The notes beneath the pieces are model-generated. The model saw only the letters and a program-made list of their open reading frames with translations. It had not been told where the DNA came from and searched no databases. The position numbers and the translations under genes were made by a program. From assembly GCA_022885665.1 (NCBI GenBank), contig JAGQDJ010000048.1, positions 248,001 to 312,000 on the forward strand: DNA of 64,000 bases, read 5' to 3'. Below, one piece after another: positions 39,901 through 50,570 of the stretch; within the stretch, counting starts at the first letter, position 1; each line of letters starts with the position of its first letter. This DNA comes from Triops longicaudatus. Taxonomy: Eukaryota; Arthropoda; Branchiopoda; Notostraca; Triopsidae.

Positions 39901-42761
39901 ACCGCGTAAAAGACTTTATAAATTGTAATATATCAAGGATTTGTCATGGCAGTGTCCAGTTGTATAAACTGCCATGGCTAATAAATATGCATAGGAAGTC
40001 TACATGGAGAATATTGAATCTCATGGCATGAGTATTCATTGGTTGCATTTCTACCTTTTTGTAGATCGCGGGGTTCCGTCTACACCGGCGAAGACCAAGG
40101 AAAATCATGTTGTGGTGTCATGGTGACGCAAACAGTCTCAATCCGATGGTTTATTGTCATGATTGCCTTTGTGGGTATTTGCTGCGCTGTCGTGGGAACA
40201 GTCCTGGGAGCTATGAGAGCATCTGGCAGGGAACATCTCACTGTGTCTCTGCTCATGATTGGTAAGTGAAAGTTGCCCGTTTTGCAACTCTTCTTCATTT
40301 GCCTCTCTGAAGTATGCCCCGTGTGAGGAAAAACGCATAAAAGCACATTCTCTCCTAATTTACCATTCGCGTTATATCTATGACGCATGTACCTAAAATG
40401 GCCAGCTTCGCAACTTGTATAAAACCGCAATCCGGAATAACTGCTTTTCCCTTGCCGCAATCAGAGGCGTCGTTTTTCAAGAATATAACAGTTCCTGTGC
40501 TCTGGGTCAGAAGGGTGTAACACTTGGGTTTTGCGGACACACTTTTTCTGCTATTACGTGCAGCTTTTTCTATTTCCAGTCAATTGCAGTGCTTACCTAG
40601 TACAAGCAATTTTTTGGATCTGAACGACTACAACGGTATTTTTCCTTGCACGAGTGATGTTCCCATTGTAAGAAAAAAATACGCTAGGACTAAAAAACGC
40701 GAAAATCCATACTTAATTTCCTTTTATCCGCTGGTAACTTTACCATTTTTCCACATGACGAAGCTGGCTTTTTCTTCCCTCATGCTTTGTTGCCGTGAAA
40801 ATTACCACACTGTCTACTACCAAACCATTGTATGTGGTTATTACCTAATTTCTTTTTTTTTTCCTTCATTTTTTCCGGGGGGCACCCGAAACAGGCGTGG
40901 GCATTGTACTTATAACGGTGAGTGGAATTGCCTGGCGACTTACGTCCCAAGATGCGCCATCGTGTCGAATGATGTTGGGGCTTGGATCGGGAAATGGTGC
41001 GGATATGGCTGACACGGAACCCAACAGAAGGTTTACCGGACGTATGGTACCCTCTTATGGACGCCCTCATCATCCTTATGCAGGTATAAGCATAGAAAAA
41101 ATAATACTAGTGGAAAAATTAACAACAAAATGTAAAATTCAAAAATAGAAAAGAAATTAAAGCGTGAAGAAAACAATCTACTGATGACATGTTTTACGTT
41201 ACAACAGCCATGATTTATCCCGAGTTCCAGTACCGACCACCGCCACCGTCTTACCAAGCGTCTATGCAAGATTACAGGTTGCGATTGTTGTTGTTAGACC
41301 GCGACCGGCAACAAAGTGGAAACAATGGTACCAGTCATGCACAAGCGTCCACCCTTTCACCTCCGCCCACCTACCGTTCACAAGCCAGTACGCTTAGGTA
41401 AGCCAAAATACAGCTGTTTTCTGTAACGGTGTAAAAAATCGAACGTTTTTATCCTAAACTTGTCTAAATCGTTGTTCACACTTGGCTATTTATCCTGGGC
41501 AAGTTCGAAATAATTAAACGTTTCTAAAAATACCGCTTTAAAATTAGTTTCATTATGTTATGTAATTGTGAGTTTGCATTGGGAACCATTGAATTGTGAT
41601 AACGTGAGGTCGTAACCTTTTTACGAATGGTCACCACGCAAACCGTAAAAACCGTCTGGAGTAACTGGAGTGCAATTTACCCAACTTGGGTAAGATATAA
41701 GCGAACAAAAATACTATAGGTTTATTCCGTCAGTTAAACTAGTGTGAACTCGTGAAACTTTCATTGTAAATATTTTCTTAGTTAAGAGTTTATTAGCCTT
41801 AACAACACACACATACGCTGAAATCGAACAAACTCAGTATTTATCCAGGTTTCAGAGAGCATTTGTGTAAGCTTTGTGGCCAGATTATCGTAATGCTATT
41901 AAGCAACTTTTAAGCTATTATATTCTGTGTAGAGTAAATAAGAATAAAACCCGCCAATACGCTACGCCAATGATTGTTTCGATTTTTTAAAATAAGAATA
42001 AAATACTTGGTTTGCGTTCTACGTTGTTTGGAATTAAAATACAAAGTTAACGTGCGAGAAACGGTTAAAGTACGAACACAAACTAGTTGTAAATTTTTTA
42101 AGATTTATGTCACGTTTGCCAGTAAACTTATAAGCATTATTTTGTTTTTCACAGGCCACCCTTGCTATTTGGACGGGACCAAGAGAGTCGGCCGCCGAGC
42201 TACCGATCAAGAGCCGCGTCTACACGAGAGGCGGTCCAGCAATTTCCACAAACTCAGCTGCCTGGCGTGGAGGCAACTGGGGATAATTTGAGTGCGTGTC
42301 ACTCGAGGGAAGTTTCCCGTCTAAGTGCGATTTCCCAGTCTTCGAATTCCCATGGCGGCGGGGGACAACGGATTTTCCAGGAAAGTGTTCACGAAATCCA
42401 AGTTGTCAACGTGCCAAGTCAGAGTCAGGAGAGCAGGAAGAGTCCGGTGGATCACAAGCAGCAGTCCCAGTTGGCGGAATCGATCGAGCCGAGCCGTTAT
42501 CACCATCGGTCGGCGTCTTCCACCTCGTCGAGCCAAGTGACTCACGCAACGTCCGCCAGGGATAAATCCAAAGACAATAATACAGTGACTATCGTGCAGA
42601 CGACGGACTCGAGTCAAGTTATGGCTCAAGATGCCTCCGCAATCGTTCTAACTGTGCCATCACCCAAAATGTACTCAACCAATAACTTAAGCAATGTGGA
42701 TGTCACTGTTCATGCAAACGTCCCAAATTTGGACAGTATTCAAGTCTTAGCCCAATTATAG
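30937..42761 (+). CDS. Proline-rich two-pass membrane protein with four PPxY motifs, 5 exons
   Basis: Function not recognised; probably an arthropod-conserved membrane adaptor for WW-domain proteins such as Nedd4-type ubiquitin ligases (inferred from the motifs). Exons 30937-31994, 40065-40261, 40895-41083, 41208-41397 and 42155-42761 give 746 residues. Residues 1-352 are Pro/Ser/His-rich and disordered, with Gln runs, an Arg cluster (RRRRERRERRQHHRR) and PPAY at 275. Two transmembrane helices follow at about 381-402 (WFIVMIAFVGICCAVVG) and 411-432, with only eight residues between them. The C-terminal tail has PPSY (494), PPTY (534) and PPSY (558), plus a striking YRLRLLLLDR stretch. The join of exon 1 to exon 2 over an 8 kb intron is inferred: the ORF's stop codon contains the donor AG|GTAAAT, and AG+A restores Arg in phase. 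Exons 2-5 are firm. The start ATG 30937 may be internal, because the frame stays open upstream to 30859. Poly(A) signal at 42777. Confidence 0.75.
31995..40064. other. Putative 8 kb intron, no gene called inside
   Basis: Between the proline-rich exon and the membrane-spanning exons there is no plus-strand frame that looks coding. The longest open frame is minus 33050-33607 (185 codons from a TTG, no early ATG), with several hydrophobic stretches and no family resemblance; it is within what chance allows in AT-rich DNA. A plus frame at 37156-37494 also lacks an ATG. I see no transposon ends or tandem repeats. Confidence 0.4.
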
Positions 42762-42776
42762 AATGCCTCTTTCCCA

Positions 42777-42782
42777 AATAAA
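42777..42782 (+). terminator. Poly(A) signal of the PPxY membrane-protein gene
   Basis: AATAAA 16 bp after the stop codon at 42761. A second AATAAA lies at about 43184, just before the EEF2KMT stop on the other strand, and would give a longer 3' UTR. Confidence 0.6.
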
Positions 42783-43223
42783 AACTAATGGTATTTTACG
42801 ACTACCGTGATGAAACATTCTTTGCAAAAACCTCCTCCCAAGAACAAACAAAATAACTGTTTACCTTGCTTCATCTGAAAATAGGGACCAGACAAGAAAA
42901 AGCTTTTTCCCATGTCTGTGTTACCGGATTAAAGCGTTCTTTAGCTCAGGGATTTACTGTAATGTTTACAGTGACGGTGTCCTTCTAAACTGCTATTTCA
43001 TACAACTTTTTCTCACCAGCAACAGTCAAACTGACAAATACCAACTTTATTTTTTTTTTTTTGCGCGAAATGGCTTCCGGATTGTGTAAAACTGACAACC
43101 AAAACCGAAAAGTTTGCAATATTTTTTCTCATTGTTGTAGTTCGTATACGGCTTTTGTACAGTTTTTAAGTCATGTGCACGAAATAAATGCGTAAAAAAG
43201 TCAATTGAAATCAGAAACCTTGT

Positions 43224-44572
43224 TTAATCCTCTTTTGTCTCATTTTTTAAATGGTACATGGTCATGGGAAATTCACAATTACGCGAAAACCAAATTTTCC
43301 CAGGAGTTGTTACTTCACAAGCAATCTGTACCGAACCTGCGAGATACAAGAAAAACGCTAGTTTTTTACAGAAAAAAGAGAAATTGAAAAAATAGAAGCG
43401 TTTGTAAGCAAAAGTCCAAGAAAGAGTTCACACATGTTCTTACTCAATGATTCCATGAAAGAGGCCAAGGTTTGCTCGTTTCTCACCGTGCAGGCTACGT
43501 ACGCAGTCGCGCCTCTGTATAAAGCACGTTTTATGACGGAGACCAAAGCCGGGATAATGGATTCGTCATAAACGACGTCTATAAACGCACACAATACGGT
43601 TTAAAACAGATTTAAAGTTACTCATGTCGTGATACAAAACCTGCTGCGAGTACGATATCACAATCGAGATCTTGGTCTTTACATTCTTCCCAATCCAGTT
43701 CCGACACGCTTATATCTGTACTTTTCCACCGGGAGGCTAAATTGCAAGTTTCCTCTATTGTAGCAAGATCTAAGTTTACGCGGACATTGTGCGTCAACTG
43801 TTCAAGAACTTTGCCATGGCAGTCCGTAAAATTGTACGCCGAAGGCTCGCATGCGAGTACACATGATAAGCCTGCGAAACCCATTCCTGCGCCAAGCTCG
43901 AGTATTCGCTTTCCTTTGAAGAGGTGCGAATTGTTCAGACAAAAGTCTGCAAGAAGGTACGAAGCCTAAATAGGGGGTAGTTTCCCTCTTTGATGAACTT
44001 AAAGGTGCACGGCACGTTACCTGCCACGTCCGCAAGCCAGTCGTACCGCACGAGATGAGACTTGCCTTCTCACGTAAGCTGACAGTTACACCGTTTGGCA
44101 GGAATAAAGTGCGGTAGCCGAATTCTTCGTTATTCTGAAGCAACTCCATGTATTTTTCCAGGGCCAGCTCATGTACTTCCCAACTTCTTTCTTCCACCTG
44201 TGGAGTTAATGACAATAAGTTAATTTGCTAACGATAATGGCAAAAATAAGAAATAAATATACATGAACTATTTAAAAAAATACACCTTGGAGATAAACAT
44301 TTTCAGAAAAGCTTTTCGGTAGGATGGTGTAGGGGGGTATTTTATGGACAACGGGTGCAAAATCGTTGTTTCAAGCCATTTATTTTGCGCTTCTGTGGTT
44401 AAATCAGACGGCACGCTATTAAAATCCCATTCCTGTAATAAATTTGTACACACAGAAATGCCGTTTCGCACTGAACGTTGATAAGAAAAAAGTTTTAGTT
44501 TATTTAGCTATTTTATGTCACCTCCCAAGGTAGCGCAGACACATTTACGTTTCTAAAATAACCTTCTTGCAT
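43224..44572 (-). CDS. EEF2KMT: Protein-lysine methyltransferase EEF2KMT (FAM86 family), 6 exons
   Basis: Cytosolic SAM-dependent enzyme that methylates a lysine of elongation factor 2 (Lys525 in human), a seven-beta-strand methyltransferase. Exons in gene order: 44522-44572, 44286-44432, 44021-44197, 43641-43965, 43444-43578 and 43224-43336, giving 315 residues against 330 in human. The N-terminal FAM86 region runs over the exon 1-2 joint (ALPWE then EWDFNSVP) to TILHPLSIKYPP. SCGTTGLRTWQ leads into the SAM motif ILELGAGMG at 146-154, followed by FTDCH, LEQLTHNV, the SELDWEE segment and DIVLAAD-VVYDESI (around 234), the family's post-motif II. The C-terminus needs a last exon starting SSVQIACEV and ending CEFPMTMYHL. 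Exon 1 is short and inferred from phase and alignment. It converges on the PPxY gene, with 462 bp between stops. Confidence 0.9.
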
Positions 44573-44642
44573 GTTTCCCCTCTCAATATTTTCCTGTTCA
44601 CACAATGTTTTTCATTCAAACTGAAATAAATATGGTCTCGAA

Positions 44643-44705
44643 CGCCATCTATTAATTCAATTGTTTTGTCGATGTAATAATTCAACCTATCTTTCACGCC
44701 ATCTA
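44643..44705. promoter_or_regulatory. Two CGCCATCTA boxes upstream of EEF2KMT
   Basis: The nonamer CGCCATCTA occurs at 44643-44651 and 44697-44705, 71 and 125 bp upstream of the EEF2KMT start codon. A third copy is at 49110-49118, upstream of TSEN54. Its reverse complement matches half of the CTCF consensus (AGATGGCG), so these could be insulator or promoter-proximal factor sites. This is motif resemblance only. Confidence 0.35.
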
Positions 44706-45035
44706 GAAAGGAATTCAGGAAATAAGAGGTTTAAATGATTTGCTTTATTATTATTTGAGAGCGACAACGTGGCCGATAGGTACCGCAGTCTGTACGAAAA
44801 ATCAAATAAGTGAAATATCAATTCTGTGGCAACTGCATATTTTCAAAATCATAGCTTTAACAAAGGTAATTTTCGATCAGTATTATTTAGTACGCCAAAA
44901 AGGTGCTTCAAAGGATATATATGTGGATAATTGTTGAAATACGTACTGTAATCTTTTATGTTTATTAAACCTAGTGTATTCACAAGATTTCAGATTCCAG
45001 AGATGTTTTAGTTATCCCCCAGAGATGCCAGAATC

Positions 45036-45889
45036 TCAAGTAGCCGATAGCGTCTCTTCCTCGAAACCAGTGTTTCGTTGAATCCACGTGTTGAAATCTT
45101 CCCAACCTGATTCATCAGGGACCAGAGGACACCAAATTTGAACGAAAAAAACGTAAGTCAGGAAGGGCACTTGTTGCTTGGGTCAGAGATTGAAGAGGTT
45201 CAGTTCGTTTCTGTCGCTTTAGCTGTGAACACGTCAGCGTTCTCTGAGTCTGAAGTCTATTTTTGCCGTTCTCAAATATGGAATCTCCTGATAATTTTGA
45301 CGACCCAGGTATTATTTGTTTCGCGGAAATCGCTTTTGTACAGGGTTCTTAGAAGAAAAATGACAAGGATTTGAAACCATTCGTTTGATTTTAGCCAGTC
45401 AGTGTCTGTTGTTCGCACGCTTCTTTCGCGTTCTGCGTAACTTGCGTGCTTATTTCTTCATAGAATTGAAATAATTATAACTGGAAATACGTTCTATTCT
45501 CCTCGACTTATTTCCCTGGAGAATTTCCTGTTATTTTGTGCAAACTCGCTAAGTGAAGGTGTAGAAACCTCTAAGGGGGCATTTTCTCTATAACCCCAAC
45601 GCTATTGCATTTCGAAAAATCACTTCCTGGTCACCTAAGTACTGTCACGCCACGAGCTCACTTGAGTATAAAAAAAGCACAAAAGGTGTCCCTTTTCCCA
45701 GTTCTTGTTGTTGAAGTTGCGCACCTCGGCGTCGCTGACTTGAACGGTGCCATGTTGCACCTGTTCGGGGGTAACGATGCCGAAGGTTATATGAGGGGTA
45801 AGAACCATATGGACAAAGAGTCTGGTTTTGAGCAAGCGAGGTGAAGTAGCGAGGGCCCTTCCTGAGAGTTGTAATCGAAAGGAATACAT
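45036..45889 (-). CDS. Possible two-exon antisense gene, unknown product (weak)
   Basis: Candidate only. Exon 45662-45889 starts at an ATG and reads a basic, presequence-like start (MYSFRLQLSGRALATSPRLL) followed by TPHITFGIVTPEQVQHGTV and VSDAEVRNFNNKNWEKG. The codons in the middle almost all end in C or G, unlike the surrounding AT-rich DNA. It ends at CAA|GTGAGC. A phase-compatible exon 45036-45176 reads a hydrophobic run, then PDESGWEDFNTWIQRNTG and a TGA stop, for 122 residues in total. I do not recognise the protein. The first exon lies within the first intron of the zinc-finger gene on the other strand, and the second lies upstream of that gene's start. Confidence 0.27.
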
Positions 45890-48535
45890 GTGTTAAAAAT
45901 TGACGTGACAATACATTTCCAGTTAGTCTCGTTTGAACTTTCACAACTTTACGTTTCAGCCAAAGATTAGTTAAGGACACGTTGCAAATAGGTGACCAAC
46001 TAGTAGGACAAACACATTAGAAAACAGTAGTAGACATGTCCATGATGTGCGATACACATGACTCGTTTGCCTTCAGACCTCGATACAGAATTAAACGTTG
46101 CGTTTCGTTGCTTTTTCGCAGAAGACGATGTGATGGACCGTTCACCAAGTCGTCGCCGTAGGTATGGTAGTGGAAGTCCAGAGTGCCATAGTCGGCGCCG
46201 ATCCCCCACGAAATCACATGACCGACGTCTCAGCCGCTCACGTTCCCGGAATCGGCGCAGGTCGCGTTCATTCTCACCACCGGAACATGTGTCTGAGGAT
46301 TCGTGGCCCTCACGCCGACGCCACCGCTCTCGTAGCGGATCTCCTTCTCCGGATCGCCCGTATAAATCCCACAGAAGGTCTCGAGGACTTGAGTGTTGGA
46401 AGTGTGAAGCTTCATTTCGCTCCAATCAGGCCTTACGAGATCATATACGATCTGGTGGCTGCCGGAACACAAGAGAAGTCAACATTCACAAATGTTATTA
46501 CTGCCGTGTAGAATTCAGCTCAGCACACTCTCTAATGGCTCATATTAAGGACAAGCAACATCAGCTTCCTAAGTCTATCATAATGGCTATACAGCGCGAC
46601 GACACAAGAGCCTCTGCTAGCAGCAATTTGACAGGATCCGTGGACAAGCTCGTATTGCTGGAAAAACCGGCAGATGAGTTCTTTCGGTGCCACGTCTGTC
46701 CTAAGAAATTTTTCGACAAAACGGCATTATACTTTCACATGGCATCAGTGAATCATTTCACTGAAGCAGATCGTGAGAAAGGCCTGGATAAAATGCTAGG
46801 CAATGTAGGGCCTTCTAAGTCGGGTACGTACGCTTGCGTCGTTTGCCGTAAGACCTTTCTGGATCATGGAGCTTTGTTTTATCATATAGGCTCGACAAAG
46901 CATTTTCCTCCTGAAGATGAAAGGAGACCACACAGTTCGTCCTCTTCCAATTCTGCAGAATCAGGTCCTTCTGCGTTATCACAAGCGGCACCACCGCCCC
47001 CTGTAACGCAAACGCATTCTGGTGGTAGTTTTGTGCCGACATTGGTTCCTGTAGACAATAATGATAAAGGAGTCAATCAAACCGCTCATGATAACAATGG
47101 TATCGAATCTCCCGGTCTCGGAACAACCCTACCTTTCCCATTCCCCGCAAATCCTCCTCAAACGGCGTATCCAGACATTTACTACATAAGCCGTTTTACG
47201 TCGCCACCTGCGTCTCCAGAAGCCAATTTGCAATACTTGCACAGTGTGATGAGAAACCCTTCCCCACCCACTGCGCCGGTTTCCTCCGAGGTGGATCGCA
47301 CGTGGAATCCAACATCCTTTGACTCTACTCGCCAAGCCCCAACAGCCGTGTACCGAAATAGTGCCCAGCATGGGTATCCACCACCTGCTGCAAATGCTTA
47401 TGGTCACAGTGCCTATGCGCTAAGTCAACGCTATATTCCCTATAATACTCGCCCTATGGAGAGTCTCAACGAACAAATGGTCATTACTCCGCAAAATAAC
47501 ATAACAGCCAACTCTGCGTATATGGGAGCTCAGCCTCAGTACGGAGCTTACCATGAAGCGTATGATAGACCTAATGCTGTTACTCCTGGTGCTTTACAGC
47601 CGCAAGATCCACGATACAAGACGCAGATTTGTTCTTCCGTGGATTCAAGGAAAGGAAACTCGTCCCAGTCAAGCGATCGTAGCAGTAATAGTAGCACAGT
47701 CATGTCTAGTGGCCCTCCGCTCGCTCCACTGGACGATATGATGGCACCACGCATACTTACAGGGTCGTTTACGCGTACTTCATCGGTTCAACAGAGGGTA
47801 CCTGGTACCATATTGCCTGGCACTGTGCCTTCCCCTGCGGTACTTCGACCACCTGCTCCGTCACCGCCCGTACTTCGTCTCCCTGTGCCTTTTCCATCTG
47901 TACGTGGCCCACCTGAATCGACAAATGTGCACGGTAGCTGTAGTAACATTCCTCCGCCTTGGGTTATTCCCGAAGTTCCTGTGATAAATGCGCATTCTGA
48001 TCGTTTTGCTAATACCCAGCCAGTTACTTCTTTGAGGGTCGAAGTGCCATATGCTAGAGTGGCACCAGCCGTACCTGTTGAGTCTGCTCCTTCAGCTCCT
48101 CCACCGCCTATTATACCTGTTGAACTGAGGATCCAGTATAATCGAGTCTCACCACCTATATCTTTACAAGAGTTGCCCAGGTTCTCGCCAGAAGTTGAAC
48201 CTTCGCCCGTTGAAGAGGACAGGCCAGTAACACCAGAGACACCCACGGAAGAGCCGGAAGACCCGTTCGTTCCGCGAAGGTTGCCTGACGATGACGTCGA
48301 GAGATACTCGCCAAGTGTTGTTTTGGACGAGGAAGATTCTGGCAAGGAATCTGAAGAAGAAAAAGAAAATCCTGTAGTGTCTAAGAGAGAGATGCTTTTG
48401 GGTAGTGTCCCAGAATTTTGCTCGGATTGCAACAATCCGTTAGACCCAGTATTTTGCCTTAGTTACAACGTCATGCATCGTCGTTGGCACGTGTGTTGTA
48501 TAGAGTGTGGTTGGGAAACTGTTGCAATGCAATAG
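45278..48535 (+). CDS. SR-rich C2H2 zinc-finger protein, 2 exons, product unknown
   Basis: Probably a nuclear RNA- or DNA-binding protein; I do not recognise an orthologue. The main exon 46122-48535 (2.4 kb) is preceded by a short exon 45278-45308 (ATG, MESPDNFDDP) that joins in phase at a T-rich TTCGCAG acceptor and continues the acidic run as EDDVMD, for 814 residues. If exon 1 is wrong, translation could start at ATG 46133. Order: an RS/SR-rich region, about residues 15-95 (RSRSRNRRRSRSFS), as in splicing factors; four C2H2 or U1-like fingers beginning near Cys102, 135, 200 and 249 (for example CRKTFLDHGALFYHIGSTKH); a long Pro/Ser/Tyr-rich disordered part; an acidic stretch; and a terminal Cys-rich knuckle from about residue 777 (CSDCNNP, CCIECGW) that could bind zinc. 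Such a long uninterrupted exon is unusual here. Confidence 0.8.
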
Positions 48536-49192
48536 TTAAGGTTATTACGTTCATAAACGATTCTGGCAAACCTCAGTGGAGAGCTGTTTGCTTAGGTCGC
48601 TTTTGTGTTCGAGTTTAGTGGCTTTGTATGGAAGACAATGGTACTTGTGTCTTTTCGTGCTTTGTGGTCAGTGTTGCACATAAGTTTTGCGCTCGCTAAT
48701 GTTTCTTCCTTCACTTTTTAAAGCGAGAATTCTTCGTAAGCATTTGCAGCAGCTCTTTCTTGGGTCACGGACATTAGCTCGCAGGCTGGAATGCCGAGTA
48801 AAGACACAAATGTTCTGCAATATTATTACTTAAACACTCGGCCTCGTTAGCTCACGGAAAGCAAATGCACTCCAGGTGAACGCAAAAGATGCGAAAGCTT
48901 CTGGTGAAAGTTGATGAATTTCGCATTTAATTTCTAATTGTTATTTAATTATGAAAATCCTGCTCATTTTCACGAAATCAAGACAAGAACCAATTTTTCA
49001 CTAAGGAAAATACCCCAGGGGACTGACACATTTCAAGGCAAAGAGTGGAATTTGGGAAAACGTCAGTTATCCCGAAGGAAACTAATTTTTTGTCCGAAAC
49101 TGTGGTGAACGCCATCTATTGATGTAAATAACTGATTCTGCAGAGTTCTCATAAACTTATTTTGGCGTGGAAAGAGGAACCGTACGAAAGTG
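48536..49192. promoter_or_regulatory. Intergenic region between the zinc-finger gene and TSEN54
   Basis: 657 bp between the stop of the zinc-finger gene and the TSEN54 start codon, both on the plus strand. It must hold the 3' end of one and the promoter of the other. I saw no canonical AATAAA near the stop. A CGCCATCTA box lies at 49110-49118, 75 bp before the TSEN54 ATG. Nothing else stands out. Confidence 0.4.
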
Positions 49193-50485
49193 ATGTGCGA
49201 TAAACTGAGCGTAGTGCCGAAAAATGGTGCACCGGAAGGACTCGAAAATCAGCTGATTTTCATTGCTAGTTACCTAGATAAGTACCTAAGCTCTTTGAAA
49301 ACTGAGTTCCACGAGAAATGGTAAACACTTTCTTTGACATACTTTAAGAACACTTAACACATAGGAACACTTCGTTCTTTAGCAACAATCTAACGAAAGC
49401 CGAATGGGATACAGCCGAAGAACATGCGACGAGTACAAAAGTTGTTGGAAACTATATGGATTATTTCGGGTCGTTCAGAAACCATGCGTGGCGTTTTGTT
49501 CCCGAGGAAATGCTTTTTCTTCTAGAAAACGTAAAAATATCATAATATATAATTCATTAAATATTATTGACTCATTTACCCGTGTAGTTCTACATGGACT
49601 TGGCTTATCGTGGCGTTCCGGTGTCAATTCAACAAGCTTTACAGTTCTCTAAAGTAAATCTTTACAGCTATAAAGTTTATGCCAGTTTGTGTCGTCAGAG
49701 TTATCGACTTAAGCGGAGCAGTAGTCAGCTGAAATATCCTGAAGACAAGATTGACAAAAGTACAGAGAAATTGGGGACATATGTCTTACCACGGGAGCAA
49801 GAATTCCGAAATTTACTACGTTTAATACCCAATATCATGGATGAGTATCCTATTGTCTGTGATAGTCTTGAGTCCTTCCCGGAGGGTACTATTACGCATG
49901 TTGATGTAAATATTCGTACCAAGGCTGTTCTAGTGAAGATAAATGCTTTTGCACTTTATAGAAACTGAAAGACTGCCTGCGGTATTGGAAGAGGCAATAT
50001 TTGTCTCCAGAAGCTGACATCTCGAAGAAACAACGCTTGATAACCCCAGAAGCTGGAGATGACGATACAGTTTCCGATGTGTTCGTTCACCGGAAGTCGA
50101 GAAGTAAAAATCTCCTAAGATTCCTTGGTTTATTTATTCTTTTTCAGTTGTTCGAAGCAGGTTACAAATGATTAAAGCCGCAGTTAAACCCCAAAGCCAA
50201 AGTCTTCCGGAATACGACGTATATGTACCTAAAATCCACTTTCGAAAATCGGATGCTGGTGCAGCATCGTACCACCTTCGAATTCTCCCGTAAGAGCTTT
50301 ATTGTATATTCTCTGATTCCATGCTATATTTGGTACTAATGCGAACCCATGACTTCTATTGCAGGTGGATGTCATCAGTTCCTGAAGTTGTCCCGAGTGA
50401 TTGTATGCTCTACGCGGTAAGTGGTTGTGGTCAAATCGCAATGTATTCTGCACAAAATGTAAAAGCGTCGCTACAAGGATCATAA
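49193..50485 (+). CDS. TSEN54: tRNA-splicing endonuclease subunit Sen54, 6 exons
   Basis: Structural subunit of the heterotetrameric tRNA-splicing endonuclease (TSEN2/34/15/54), which removes introns from pre-tRNA in the nucleus. Exons 49193-49320, 49383-49530, 49588-49905, 49962-50103, 50148-50289 and 50365-50485 give 332 residues. The N-terminal domain has FVPEEMLFLLEN followed by YRGVPVSIQQALQ and YKVYASLCRQSY, matching human LHPEEALYLLE, LPLSIQEAYQ and YQVFSHLKRLGY. The C-terminal domain has EYDVYVPKIHFRKSDAG and MLYAVSGCGQIAMYS, matching human FDVYQADAVATFRKN and FALVDHGDISFYS. Human TSEN54 has 526 residues; the difference is the missing disordered linker in the middle. The 56 nt intron between exons 3 and 4 is the least certain join. 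Poly(A) signal 15 bp after the stop. Convergent with SORD, 85 bp between stops. Confidence 0.85.
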
Positions 50486-50499
50486 TCCTCTAATGTGAT

Positions 50500-50505
50500 A
50501 ATAAA
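50500..50505 (+). terminator. Poly(A) signal of TSEN54
   Basis: AATAAA 15 bp after the TSEN54 stop codon and 66 bp before the SORD stop on the other strand. Confidence 0.65.
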
Positions 50506-50570
50506 GTATTTGAATATTGACAAACTAAGCAATCCCCGCTATATTGGAATGAAAATAATCAAAACCCCTT

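Noticed and set aside
40524..41012. 162-codon plus-strand ORF
   Set aside because: It runs through intron sequence and exon 3 of the PPxY gene in the wrong frame; the other frame has the transmembrane helix and the splice sites.
47788..48435. 215-codon minus-strand ORF
   Set aside because: Antisense shadow of the zinc-finger protein's disordered region.
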